The notes: generated by a model not told the origin, from the letters alone. Counted from the first letter of the stretch, positions 13,121 to 25,403 are shown. The stretch: 64,000 bases of DNA from Undaria pinnatifida (GCA_012845835.1 JABAKD010000008.1:3213651-3277650), one strand, 5' to 3'. Program-made: numbers and translations.

Positions 13121-16100
13121 TTACATGCTGGTCTCCATCTCCGCCTTCTCGTCTCTCGGCAAAAAGGGCGGACCTGTCTTTCGTTTCTTCGCCGGAGGCT
13201 GACCAGCTGGGCACTGTAGGCAAGGACGTTCCTTAAGTGCACTGTCTGCGTCCTGTGGCTGCTGAGTGGCATCGCACCAGGCGAGGTGATGCATTCCGCA
13301 AGCGGGGCAACATAATCTGCCAAACGTTTTGTTCGCAGTCGGGGAAATGACGGAAAGGCAAAAATGGTTAGTTTTGTCGGCGACCGGGTTGCGAACGTTG
13401 GTCAAAACTTTCATAACAGCTAATGATTTCCTGGCGAAAAGTACAAAAGACGCACGCAGTTTTACTTTTACGGGCGTCGCTGGATTTTGGCAGAAAATTA
13501 ATCGAAATATCATTCGTTTTTCGCGAGGCACGAATCTGTTACCATATGGATTCCAAAAACAAAAAGAAGGTTTTTTTTTTTTTTTTTTCATCCTCCGGCG
13601 GATGGGGAAAAATAAAGCTTTAGCTCACCACACTTCCACGTATTTTCATACGCGTCGTGTGTCGATTTAACTCAGTTGCTTTCGTGTAAGTCTTGACAAA
13701 GTATGCACTCGCATCAGATCCATGATCTGCTTCCCAACGACTAACTGACGGGGATAGCCACGCACATCCACAACGACTACGAAACACCTTTTTGGTTGGG
13801 GCATCAAAAACAAATACTGATCACTTACCCCGTCGCTTTAGGGGGGGCGCAGTTCTCACACAGAACAACCTTGTTCGTGTCGTCGGAGTCTGATTCTGAC
13901 TCGGAGTCGGAACTCGAGCCGGAACTCGAACTGTCCTCGTCGGGAAGGCACTTGGTCCGGTCGATGAAGGAGTGAACTTCCGCCATGGCCTTGTCCCAGG
14001 TTTCTTTGAAGGGGCGAAGGTCGGCGCAGTCACCCGCGATCTGAAAACGAGAAAGACATGATCAATATCGATTAACCCCTTTAGAGCCCCCAAACCCCTC
14101 CCTATACTAAATTCAAGTAAAATTGTCCCCAAAAACGGTTTCCAGCTGTGAAGGGGTTAAGGTTGGGTACATGTCGGTGACATCGATTAAGGTTGGGTAC
14201 TGTCGGCAAAGACTAATGTTATTGGTATCAGATTGGGCGCAGATAAAAACGGCAATTAGCCCTCTTCGGGCTAAAACCTCAAATAAAATACGCATTGGGC
14301 ACACCTATAGTAGTACTATTATTCGGGTTTCGTGTGCGACCTCACGATATTCAATGGAACGCACCTCACACAGATCACAGATGTACACACACGCATATTG
14401 AGGGACATTAATAACACGACATATGACACAAACGCACAGCAGGGGCAGCCACTATCGCTAGGGTGATTATTACAGCACTAGTCTATTAATAGTACTCGTA
14501 CTTCTACCGCTGCTGCTGATGTGTACTGCTCTTCAATTGTGTTTACCTTTTCCAGGCGTGGAGGCAGTTTTCCCTCGACGATCTTGATTTGATCCCGTGA
14601 GAGCTTCCTGCCCCACGGCAACAGGTCGCCTAGAGCCACAACTTCTTCATCCCTGTCGTTGACGTGACCCGACCCATAAGTTTCCCACTCTATTTGTTTT
14701 CCGTGGATGAGGTCGTTGAAAGACCTGCGTGTATGACACGATGTATGAACAATCGAGAGGAACGTATCGAATTTACTCACCGTACATGAACAGTGTGGAC
14801 ATTTTGTTTGATTGGTTCCTGTGCGGTGGGGCAACAAAAGCACACACAAACGCACTCAAACATACACGTTCAATACGTTTCCACTCGGTAGCGCCCTTGG
14901 TATTGTCTACTCGGTAGCGCCCTTGGTAGCTTACAGCCTTCAGTGCGTGTTCCAAGCAGCAGAAGCATCGCAAAGTTCAGCGGAAAAAAAGTACCCGATC
15001 TGTTTTTTGCCGCTTCCGACTTGCCTCCCGACCATTTTTGCGGGCCATTTCGGCCAGAGTGGTCATTTTTGAACCAGTACCCCTCATCGATGACAAGCGC
15101 GATTGAGATACGGTTTTCTGCGTTGTGGGCTTCTACTCTCAGAGTAGAGGGCTGCGAATTAGCGTTTTTGGAAACCAGAGCTACGGCGCTGCGCGGTAAG
15201 GATAATACTCAAAAATTACCGTTTTGGGGGATTTTACCGGTCCTCTTTGAAAGCAAGTAAAATCGGAATCTGCAGCCCTCTGCATGACACGTATGTGCAC
15301 ATATGATATGTACAAAGTACGAAGCTCCAGCACGTCGCGCCCTACTCGATAAACAAATGATTTCCACACCTCTGTAAAGTTTAATGTACCCTAGGTGTGA
15401 GAATCACAACCAAAAAAAAAATGACGGCCCAGAGTCCAGATTTTTCTCGAACAGCTCGGGCATATGTTTACTCGCATACACGGCCCGATAAGCATACCTG
15501 TCATTGACAAAAGCAGGAAAACAAAACAGCTACAACAGCACTCTCACCTCCCACCGAATACAATAAAGGCAGAGCCACGAGAGACAGCTTACTTCTCAAA
15601 GCCCGGAGTCCACGAAGCGCGCGGCACCACATTGTAGACCCGTCTAGCAAGTACTCCCGCCGTCATCGCGCGTCGCTTGAGGCTAGGAAGATCGTTTTTG
15701 ACCGGAGCCTTGCCGCTAAACTTTTTGAACCTGTAGGCGCGACGAAATGGACATTAGGGCTGGGAGTTAGGGCTCATGTGTGTGGGTTGGGAGGTATAAG
15801 GAAGCCGCATATTGGTCGGACATTTACCCCACGGTGAATCCTGATGTGGTGTAAAAAACCGGCAAAAAGGGGCAAACTTACGAACGAACGTTTGCATTCC
15901 TGATGGTGGTCGTGTGTGGGGACACGGTGGGAAGGGGGTGGGGGGTCTTATTTATTGTGTTCCATTTTTCTTTGGGCGGGGGTGGTCCAAGCTCCAAAAC
16001 ACTTTCAATAGGGTTATTATGGTGGCGTGTGCATGTACAACTCAGATATCAGGCGACCAACATCTCATACTGGCATCACGAGTCAGTTACCTTGCCAAAA

Positions 16101-17394
16101 TGTGGAACAAGAAGGTCTGTTCGAGCGGGTAGTCCTTCATCTTCAAGATGATGTCGGAGTCTAGAAGGTTTTTGGAGAGGCTCGCGGCATGGATGTTGTT
16201 GGATTCGCTCTCCGAGATGGTCTTGAGAGCGGCAAATGCCTCGTCAGAGATACCAAGGACCAGCCTCTTGTTCCCGCACAGCTGGGGGGCGGTCGGTGCC
16301 TTCTCTCCCCCCTGAGATCGAAACAATACGAGAATGTCGGTTTGGATATGACAGGCTGACAGGTCGGCAGTCGTTACGGTTATAGGGTTACACACATAGT
16401 ACCTGCGCGGGTTGATGTAAGGGTGAAAACATCGACAACAGTTAACATCCTTTCGTACTATTTGCGGGGGAGCATAGTAAATAGGACCTACGGTACTCAC
16501 AAAAACGTATATATTTAACTATTTTTACTAAGAATATTTGGTTCTGTTTACTATGGTCTTCCGTAAATAGGCCTTCTCCACCAACAACAACGATAACGTA
16601 GGTTAGAATCAATGTTGCTTGTTTCGGTGGCTGTGCAAGGCATAAGGGCACGGCACTAAAAAGCAAACCGGAACAAGAAACACCGAAGTGAGCTGCCTGC
16701 GTGAAGCCGAGTACACATTTCCGCAGCGCGAATACGAACAAGAATCGGCGTACGAAAACGCCGAGTCGACGAATACGGCCTCCTCTCCACTACAACTTAG
16801 TTTTGGTTTAATCGACGAAATTCCAACGTTCAACTGGATAGACATAATTATTTGTGCCGTTACGTGACGTTCATTACCTTTTCGAATGCGGCGGCAAGCA
16901 TTGTAGCCGTCACTTTGGTCGGGTCGTTCAGGTTCCTGTTTACCATGATGGCCTGTATCGCTTTCATCGTGGAGAAGATCCTGTCGTATGTCGTTGTTTC
17001 CGCCGTTGCTCCAGTTACGGCGTTCAAGCCTGTGAGTGCGGCAGGACCAACGCGGGTACGGCAAAATACAACGGGCGTATGGGTGGGGGTGTGGGGGGTG
17101 TTGTAGTACCATATAAAGGATGTACTACAGTTCTACCTCAAACTCTTTTATGTTAACTGCTGTGTCTAAATTATATTTTCCTGTTTTCGGGCACACACTG
17201 CACCATGGGCTTATTTCTACCTGTGGGGATGGGGTGCATCAAGCAGCAGTACACAAAATACCGGGTTTGTTAAAAATACCAGACAAGCTGTTGGTCTCGG
17301 GTAGTTATGCAGGGGGGTTACAAAGCACGTATCAGATCCCTGCTGACTCCTACTACTGCTGACACTTACAACAACAGTAAATACGTGCGCACAT
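13121..17394 (-). CDS. Unknown seven-exon protein with zinc-ribbon-like C-terminus
   Basis: Minus-strand exons: 17394-17370 (tentative ATG exon, donor GTAAGT), 17029-16878, 16311-16091, 15730-15593, 14724-14547, 14040-13829 and 13316-13121. Donors are GTAATG, GTAACT, GTAAGC, GTAAAC and GTAAGT, and all acceptors are AG. Phases match at every junction, giving 373 residues. Successive exons contain YDRIFSTMKAIQAIMVNRN, ALKTISESESNNIHAAS, RRVYNVVPRASWTPGF and QIEWETYGSGHVNDRDEE. The sixth exon has a long Ser/Asp/Glu tract (DSESESDSDD). The C-terminus has paired cysteines (CENC, CPAC, CLQC), suggesting zinc binding, and a basic PPAKKRKTG that could be a nuclear signal. The terminal TAA overlaps a good GTAAGG donor, so an alternative longer transcript is possible. 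No family recognised; a nuclear or DNA-associated role is inference only. Confidence 0.7.
13588..13682 (+). repeat. Intronic copy of a 95-bp inverted repeat
   Basis: This intronic segment (containing TTTCATACGCGTCGTGTGTC) recurs as its reverse complement at about 19238-19330. The match is nearly perfect, so a recent duplication or mobile fragment links the intron to the 19-kb repeats. Confidence 0.85.
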
Positions 17395-17566
17395 ATGATA
17401 TATCATATTATTGTACGATAGCCGGTAGTGTATAAAAAAGCTTGAACACACCAGGCACGCCGCCGTGTCAAACCTATATTATTATTATAAATAATCTTAA
17501 CACGCTCCAAAGAGGCTCGAAAATATCGTGTCGTAGCTCAGATGCGTGATATACGTGTGATACCAT

Positions 17567-18150
17567 TAGAGGTGTTACCCGCCGAGTACCCCTGCTAAAT
17601 TAAAGGGGTACTCGCTAACTTTGGGGAAAAAATGCCCGGGTACTCGCGAGTATTTACGGCTAATTTGGGCGGGTCCCTGGGTACCCGTCTAACAGCCAGG
17701 TACCCGGGTACCCGGCATATGTAATCGATTGTTTTTTGGAGCAAATGAAGAGTTGGTAACGCAGCGTGTACGAAATACATCCCAGGGGACGTGATCTAGG
17801 GGATAGTAAGCTGCCATCCCCGGATTTTCCCGAGGAAACCAACGGGTCCCCGGGTATCCGTTTAAAACGGGTACGTAAGTGGGTACCCAGGTATCCGGGG
17901 TGGTTGAGACAGCATTTTTATGATGAAAAGATTTTCCTGGAGACTAGGTACGAAATACGGCCCCGGGGACATGGTTTGGGGATGATAAGTTGCCATCCCC
18001 GGAATGTTGAGAGTGAAGAAACGGGTACCCGGGTACCCGAGGCCAAAATACTCGGCGAGTATGAAGTGTTACTTGTACCCGTGACGGGTATTAGCAAGCA
18101 GGGTAATACTCGCGAGTACCCGGGTAATTGGCAAAAGGGTAACACCTCTA
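17567..18150. mobile_element. hAT-like MITE, 584 bp, 8-bp TSD
   Basis: Perfect 14-bp terminal inverted repeats TAGAGGTGTTACCC (17567-17580) and GGGTAACACCTCTA (18137-18150) are flanked by an identical 8-bp duplication, GATACCAT (17559-17566 and 18151-18158). An 8-bp duplication with a TA/CA-G-rich terminus is characteristic of the hAT superfamily. The interior has no coding capacity and is packed with palindromes such as GGTACCCGGGTACC and TACTCGCGAGTA. It lies upstream of the 13.1-17.4 kb gene. Confidence 0.88.
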
Positions 18151-18279
18151 GATACCATACTGCTGTGTACGTGATAGTGTACCTGTACTTGTATATCAAT
18201 GAGTCATGCTGGAGGCTGCCAACTACGGTACAGTAGTATTTATGGGAAGACTTATGTCGATCGAGTATACTGCTACTTG

Positions 18280-20100
18280 CTGTGAGTATCCTAGCCGATC
18301 GATGGCTAATCACCACGACGAGCTGCTTTGTATTTATTTATCAAATATACATACTCCTCTGCACGATATATATGTATGTGTATAATTGTAATTTTTTTTC
18401 TCCTTCGGGCACATCTCTTCGTGCTCGCACTTTTGTCCCAAACGTCGGGTGGGGTGGGCACAATTTGACCGTCGGGCTCACGTTGCCGGAGGTTTGGGCG
18501 CGATCCGTGCAGTGTGTCGCGCGTGGCAAGCCTTTTAAACTTTTTTGGCCTTGGGCATACTTGAGGCAAATCCCCGGGTTTCCGTAACATCCCCGGGGAT
18601 TGGATTTCTGCATCCCCTATCCCCGCGTACGTACGTAAGGTTTGGATGCAAACCGGGCTTTTCTCCTCGTAGAGGGTACACGTTTCATTCCCTCTTTTTG
18701 CACAGAGCACCACGCTACGATCCTGCCGCCCAGCAGCAGTCCAGCCGCCTAGCAGCAGCAGCCTGCAACTCTATGCGCGTGCTGCTGCTGTTGTAGTAGC
18801 TGATTCTTTGATCGGAGCGTGGCGTTTGTCGCCCCACCATACCCCATAGTTCTGGTGTGCTGCCGCTTCGGGCGCATCTCCATTGCATGTCCATAGCTCG
18901 CGTCAATTTGGTCGGTAATATAAGATACGTTTTAAGTGTAATTAATATAAAACCCATCCTTACATTTACGTCCAAAAAGGCAATATTTTTCCGTACTACA
19001 TAATACGTACCAGAGGGGTATTGTTTTGTGTCGGAGATTTTTCTCATGCCACAGATGACAGGTACCAAACATGAGGACGGCACAAAACGCTACGTGTACA
19101 ACCCTACCGCACAACAGCAGTAGAATACAACGGCAGCTTGCGCTGCCGGGGTTGTAACGAAGACCACTGATAGGGACAGCTTACGCTATACCTACAATGG
19201 GACCCGAAGGGTGCGCCAGCTAGCGTTGGGCTGCGAAAGCAACTGAGTTAAATCGACACACGACGCGTATGAAAATACGTGGAAGTGTGGTGAGCTAAAG
19301 CTTTATTTTTCCCCATCCGCCGGAGGATAAGTAGTGGGACACATCATGCACATGCGCGTGGCGAGTCCTCTATGCTGAGGCGAGTTGCTTTCGTCTCCAC
19401 GAGGGGACGATTTTAAATCGGACGACGATCAAAACAATCCAGCGTAATTTTTCTTGGCTTTAAAAAAAGGCAAACAGCAGTGGATATAAGCGCTAATGGC
19501 ACCACGCTACGATCCTGCTGCCCAGCAGCGGTCCAGCCCCCTAGCATCAGCAGCCTGCAACCCTATGCGCGTGTGGCTGCTGTTGTAGAAGCTGATTGTT
19601 TGATCGGAGCGTGCCATTTGTCACCCCACCTGCCATTTGTCACCCCACCATACTCCATATTTCCGCTGTGCTCCCGCTTCGCGCGCATCTCCATTGCATG
19701 TCCATAGATCGCATCAATTTTGGCGGTAATATAGGAACCTTTTAAATACTAGTTTATATGACACCCCACCTTTACATTTACGTCCAAATAGACTGTGTTT
19801 TTACGTACATAACACAAAGGCAATGTTGTGGGTCGGAGATTTTGCTCACACCACAGATGACAGGGACCAGACAACATGAGGACAGCACAACGCTACGTGT
19901 ACAACCTTGCCGCACAGCAGCAGCAGTAGGATACATCATGTACGTGCGCGTGGCGAGTCCTCGCTATGCTGAGGCGAGTTGCTTTCGTCTCCACGAGGGG
20001 ACGATTTTGGATCGGACGACGATCAAAACAATCCAGCGTAATTTTTCTTGAATCTAAAAAGCAAACAGCAGTGGATATAGGCGCTGACGCTCCATGAGAA
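18280..20100. repeat. Segmental duplications with CAG-rich block
   Basis: About 18708-18975 recurs at 19499-19770 (both contain CCACGCTACGATCCTGC and CAGCAG runs). About 19350-19490 recurs at 19935-20085 (GGCGAGTTGCTTTCGTCTCC). The block therefore consists of overlapping direct duplications. No gene is supported within it. Part of it (19238-19330) matches an intron at 13.6 kb in inverted orientation. Confidence 0.8.
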
Positions 20101-20720
20101 AGGGCTTCTCTGTCTGAGCGACAATAGAAGCCCTACAGTTCCTCATTCCGCGCACTCTCTGCGACGAACTGGTGAAGGGGGATGATTGCCCATTCTGGCG
20201 TGTATCACTCGTCGTGAAGTTCAATATCTGGCTCAACAAGACACGAAGAGTACTTGTTATTCTGAAATAATTGCTGATTTCCATACGAAACAGGAAACAG
20301 AAAAAAACCCATCAAAACCACGATAGAAAGACGGCGCACGGAACAACTGCTGATTTTGTTTTTTTTGCCGGTTGAACATCCACCTTTTGACCTTTTATTT
20401 TTCACCACGCAAATTTTACTGCATAAGAGTCGCCCGTATAAAAAGCCCGCATCGTACGAGTACTGGCGCTGGACACGTACCGATGGGATTACCACTTATT
20501 TACGGTTCTCCACCACCACGGGGAGAGAGCGAACCGTACCCGGGAGGGCGCCTCCCCACACTGCCCGCTTCTCGAGCTGCGGTCAAGAACATAGTTTTCA
20601 CCACCACCAGGTACATCCTATTTGCCCGTAGACGGTCAGATGTTGGATGCTTGGGTTTCGTTCTTGCGCCACTCCCTTAGGCACTTTCCGGATAGGAACC
20701 TTGTATGATATATATTTTCA
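20101..20720. other. No gene recognised
   Basis: Short, overlapping ORFs on both strands show no recognisable domains. Nothing else seen. Confidence 0.35.
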
Positions 20721-20729
20721 TTTTTTATG

Positions 20730-22210
20730 AAAAAATGGTAACTACAAATATTCTATCTTTCGATCGATGTACAATAACAAATTATGAAGATTTAACACGT
20801 TGTTTACTACACCGAAACACTGGGTTGCATACTGCATCTAACATCAAACCTTCTAGAATAGTAAACATTACCAGGCAGATGACATAAAGGGATGTCTTCT
20901 TGCTACAATCGTCAGATTTGTCCCCTTTAAGGATTTATAGTTTCCGCGCACATATCGAAATGTCCCGCCCCCCCCCCCCCCTCCCCCCCCTTTTTTTTTT
21001 CCGCCCAGTTTGTTTAAACGCCCCACTTACAATCGAAATCGGCCAGAGTAAAAAACACCTCTACGCAGATGATATCACGTCATTATCTTTCTAACCATCC
21101 ATGACGTAGTTTTCATTATTTCCCCCCCCCCTCCTCAACCCCCCCCTCCAACGCCCCCTCTTTTCCCACCACCCGCACGATCGCCTAGACCTAGCACCAC
21201 GCATATAACAAGCCCCTACATATCTTTGATCTCACAGCCGGAGTGTGTTACAATATTATAAGTGACCTAAACCTCCTAAAAAACCCTCCCCCCCCCCCCC
21301 CCCCCCCCCTCCCTCCTTTTTTTCCTTTTTTTTTTTCTTTTTCTTTTTCTCGCTCTCCCTTGCTCAAACGCCCTACCTAATATCGAATCCGCTAGAGTAA
21401 TAAAACACTTTACGCACTGGATATCACCTCATTATCTTCCTAGAGCCATCCATGCCGCTGCTTTTCCCTCCACCCGCTCCCTCCCCCCCCCCGCCCCGAA
21501 CGCCCCCTCCTTCCCCCCCACCCGCACCATCGCCTAGACCTTGCACCACACGTATAGCAAGCCCCTAAATCTATGCCACCTAAAGCCCTTCCCACCCCCA
21601 CCCCCCCCCCTCCCCCACCCCCCACCTCCCCACTCCCCCCACCCCATCCCACCCCCTCGAACACTCCGCCCTCTACTCACTGATTGTACGACTTACAGGA
21701 TACTTTGAAGTATACATGATAAACTGGTGCATTCTTTCCAAAACCGTCACATTTATCCCCTTAAAAAGAATGTAGAGTTTCCACGCACAGATTGAGCTGC
21801 CCCACCCGCCCCACCCCCGCCCCCCCCCCCCCCCCTCCCGTATCCCCCCCCTCCAACCCCGCTCCCTTTTGATCAAAACCAGGCCCCCACGTCCTTCAAA
21901 ACTCCGCCCTCCCCTCACCGGTCATTCGACTTACAGGATTCACTTGATAAACGGATGCGTTTCCTTCTACAGCTGTCAGATTTTGTCCCCCTCAGAAACG
22001 GGTTTTATAGTTTCCGCGCACAGACTGACTAACATCACCCTGTTGACCCTGATAGCTACACTGTAGTTGCAAGGGGAGTCGCCGACCTATATCCTTAATG
22101 AGGACACACAACCCGTAATACGCGCGATCGGAGTATCACACACAGCTTGCAAAGATGAGTTTCGACAAAATATTCGATCTCCCAGCTGGAGTTTATTTTC
22201 ATTTTTATAA
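20730..22210. repeat. Poly-C-rich minisatellite module, copy 2
   Basis: Head, tandem C-tract units and tail match 257-2110. Both heads preserve a short open stretch encoding NYEDLTR, LNTGLH or RNTGLH, and NIKPSRIVNIT; this may be the trace of an old coding region. At its right end the module runs directly into a TATATACAAGCGCTCCGC hairpin module, an arrangement also found at 36.3 kb. Confidence 0.85.
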
Positions 22211-22270
22211 TATATATACAAGCGCTCCGCTCCGCGGGCGGCTGACGCCGCCCGCTACGCTCGCGCAAGG
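22205..22270. repeat. GC-rich hairpin module 1
   Basis: A perfect 9-bp stem GCGGGCGGC/GCCGCCCGC (22234-22242 and 22247-22255) with a TGAC loop, preceded by TATATACAAGCGCTCCGC. Nearly identical stems lie at 22.58 and 23.69 kb. Confidence 0.85.
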
Positions 22271-22342
22271 AAGATTTCAATTAAAATGTGAAGGGGGCAG
22301 AGAGAAGAGGCCCATGATTTAGTGCAACTAGCGATTTTGATA

Positions 22343-22561
22343 ATGCCAAGAGCTACTCGTGCGGAGCTGATTGCCCTGTCGGCGATGTCACGTTCTGATC
22401 GGCAGAAGTACGGATGTAATTTGCGAAGAAGAATTGCGAAGAGAACCGAGATGGAGAACAAAATCAACGACGAAAGCAAAAAGACGACTACACGCACGTA
22501 CTACCGGTACCTGGTACCTGGTACTCGGCCTAATGTCTGGTGGTACTCTGTGTGGTTCTGA
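22343..22561 (+). pseudogene. Repeat-borne ORF start, 'MPRA' family
   Basis: About 130 bp beyond each hairpin module lies the string AATGCCAAGAG. Here it opens a 72-residue frame beginning MPRATRAELIALSAMSRSDR, then a basic stretch (NLRRRIAKR). At 22.70 and 23.80 kb the same start is broken early by stops or frameshifts, and at 36.43 kb it stops after MPRV. This looks like the N-terminus of an element-encoded protein of unknown family, now truncated. Confidence 0.45.
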
Positions 22562-22571
22562 AAAAAGCGCA

Positions 22572-22620
22572 GGACTCCGCTCCGCGGGCGGCTAACGCCG
22601 CCCGCTACGCTCGCGCATGG
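22572..22620. repeat. GC-rich hairpin module 2
   Basis: Stem GCGGGCGGC/GCCGCCCGC at 22584-22592 and 22597-22605 with a TAAC loop. It is followed by a degenerate MPRA-type start near 22.70 kb. Confidence 0.85.
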
Positions 22621-23670
22621 AAGAATGCAACTGAAACATATGTAAAGGGGGCAGGAAAAAGAGGCCCGCGATTCTTTGGTGCGAATATCGAATTGATAAT
22701 AATGCCAAGAGGTGCTTGTGCAGAGCTAATTGCCCTGCGCTGTGCTGTGTGATTGTTCATGTCACGTTCTGTACGGCAGTACGTATGCTATTTGCGGGGG
22801 AGGGGGGGGGGGGGAGGCATGGGGACCGAGAGAGGACAATCAACTGAAGAAAGCAAAAAGACGAGTACACAACGCGTACGTAAACCTGGTACCTGTATCA
22901 TACCTGGTACTACTACTGCTATAAGTTCAAAAGAACGCACAGCGCCGCACAACACAGCACCGCAAAACGAAGGGCAAGGCACGGCATAGCCCGGCTGACC
23001 TGGGCTGGGGGTGCATTGTTAATGATCCAACAACGTAACATGTACAAACAAACCTGGTGTATGTACCGGTACGTGGTATGATACTTTGAATGTTACTGGC
23101 ATGTATGTACGAACTAGTAAAGTACAGCAAAGCACGCAGCATGGCGAAGCACGGCAAAGCACGGCAAAGCACACGGCGTTGCGCTCTGCTGAGCTAGCGC
23201 TGCGGTGCGCTACAGAGCTGAGCTGCAGGGCACGGCAGGGCATCGCAGGGCACGGCACTGCACGGCGCTGCCTGCTGAGCGTTGCGGTGGGGTGCTGGGC
23301 GATATCTCATCTGATGCAACTTCGTGCCAAGTACAAAACATATTGTGGAAATGAAAGAAAAGCTAAAGAATGACCGCTGCGCAAGTAATGCGCAGGCGGC
23401 AAATTAGCGGCAAATGGTAGGAATTTTAACTTTTACTAAACAAAAAGGAAGAAATAATCGCGAAAAGGTTCAAAATCGTGCTGGCAGAAAAACCAAATTT
23501 GCAGGAAGCAGCCCAAAGGTCAAGAAACAACTGGCAAAACGAGCAGAAACAAAAAAATAAAGGCCGATCAAGAAACCAAAGAAAAGCTGGACCGTTCCGC
23601 ACGTAGTTCGACCCCGGAAATGACAGGGATGCACCAACCGAGCACTTTCAGCAGAAAGAAGTTAGTAAGT
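22620..23670. repeat. Low-complexity GCACGGCA-rich repeats
   Basis: Degenerate short repeats of the type GGCACGGCAAAGCAC occupy about 22.96-23.29 kb, and a poly-G tract lies near 22797-22815. At 23450-23640 is a coding-like repeat (LAEKPNLQEAA in frame) that recurs split at 37.86 and 39.63 kb; part of it also recurs at 32.43-32.55 kb. No intact gene. Confidence 0.6.
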
Positions 23671-23725
23671 ATACAAGGGCTCCGCTCCGCGGGCGGCTGA
23701 CGCCGCCCGCTACGCTCGCGCAAGG
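23670..23725. repeat. GC-rich hairpin module 3
   Basis: Preceded by GTATACAAGGGCTCCGC; stem at 23689-23697 and 23702-23710 with a TGAC loop. Its upstream flank (CACCAACCGAGC...) matches 32.5 kb. Confidence 0.85.
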
Positions 23726-24209
23726 CAAGGAAGAATGCAACTAAAAACATGTAAAGGGAGCAAAAAGAAGAGGCCCATGATTTGGTGCGAACAGCGATTT
23801 GATAATGCCAAGAGCTGCTTAGAGCAAATTGCCCTGTTGTGCTCAGCTGTGCTGTGTGCTTCTGTTACCGGTGTTACGTTCTGATCGGCTGTACGGGGGT
23901 AATTTGCGTGGGGGAAAAAACAGGGAGCCGTGAAACATCAAATACATGTAGAAGAAGAAAAAAGAAGAGTAGTACACAACAACACGTATTATACCCGGTA
24001 CTGCTCTATGTTCGAAAGAAAGCACACAGCGCAGCACGACACAGCACCGCAGCGTAGGGCACGGCACCGCACCGCACGGCTCCGCACGGCGCTACGCTGC
24101 GATGCTGGGCTATATATAGCCGGACTGATCTGAGCTGGGCGTGCATTGTGATCCAACAGCGTAGTACCTGATGGTATGTACAGACCTGGTGTAGTAGTAC
24201 GGGTATGTA

Positions 24210-24335
24210 CTACAAGGTTCCCCTTCGGGAGGTGGACACGTGCCTCCCGGGGGCGACGCAAGTCGAATGACTACAACTGATGATGAAGTATTTATGCAGA
24301 AGGTGTATATCGGAGGGATGCGTAGTGGAAAGAAC
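24210..24335. repeat. Hairpin plus OTU-gene 3' end, partial copy
   Basis: TACAAGGTTCCCCTTCGGGA followed by a stem-loop (CGGGAGG 24226-24232, CCTCCCG 24243-24249) and about 80 bp matching 40785-40905 almost exactly. At 40.8 kb this sequence lies at the 3' end of the OTU protease frame, so this is a truncated copy of that terminus. It breaks off at 24335 into an unrelated duplicated segment. Confidence 0.8.
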
Positions 24336-25084
24336 ATCCCGCTAGAACTCCTTCGTTGAGCAGAAAACATCCCGCTCTTGTCGACGGAAACATCCATCGT
24401 CTACTGCTGTGCTTTCGGGCCGGGCCAGGCTCTGTTCTACTTTGTTTGTTTTAAGGCTTGTCGTCTGTTCTAGTGTGGTGTCCGACAGACTCGTTGTGTT
24501 AGTATGTACAGCAGTAGTGCAGCATGTTGCTGGGTGAGAACTCACAGTAATAACATAGTTCACGTCGTTGCAGCGGGTACATATACACCGCGCCCGCGTC
24601 TAGCAGTGCGGGAAAATTCTCTCGCAAATACATTTTGATGCCACCCCGATGTACGTGCGAGGACTAAAGTTCCACCGTGTGTGTAGTGTGTGGTTGCTCG
24701 GGGACAGAAGTGTCTCACACGTACGTACGTGTTCGTTTACCCAATGCGTTGCTTCTGCATCCTCTAACGTACACCTATGTGTTCATTTACAATGGAGGGA
24801 ACTCGTGTGTACGCATATAAATTCTTCGTGTGGGAAATAACATCTCGCTGCTTGTCGAAGAAGGCGCTACAAACTCAGGAAACATCCCGCTAGAACTCCT
24901 TCGTTGAGCAGAAAACATCCCGCTCTTGTCGACGGAAACATCCATCGTCTACTGCTGTGCTTTCGGGCTGGGCCAGGCTCTGTTCTACTTTGTTTGTTTA
25001 AAGGCTTGTCGTCTGTTCTAGTGTGGTGTCCGACAGACTCGTTGTGTTAGTATGTACAGCATTAGTGCAGCATGTTGCTGGGTG
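24335..25084. repeat. Direct duplication, ~205-bp ends
   Basis: About 205 bp at 24335-24540 (AACATCCCGCTAGAACTCC ... GCATGTTGCTGGGTG) recur at 24880-25084 with very few differences. The interval 24540-24690 matches 42370-42512, and 25195-25400 matches 43295-43490, so the whole block is paralogous to 42.37-43.49 kb. Confidence 0.85.
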
Positions 25085-25403
25085 CGGCGTACAGCACAGC
25101 AGCGTGAACGTGTGTGTGTCAAAGACAAAAAAAATGCTCCGCACACACACAAAAAAAAACATGCCAACGCCTCTTCCACTTTTTTCGAACTTGGTACCCC
25201 GCAAAATAGAGCCAGTTTCGGCGGCTTTCCGCGGCCATAGCTCGCGCCACGGACGTCCCATGAGCCCGGCACACGGCTGATAATATACCGACGGGTAGTC
25301 TGATCGCATTGCAGAAGAAAGCACACCAAAAAACTCTGCGCCGGCGGAGAAAAAGGGACGGACTATTAATAGGCAAAAAAAGCAAAAAGGTACATATGCA
25401 TAT

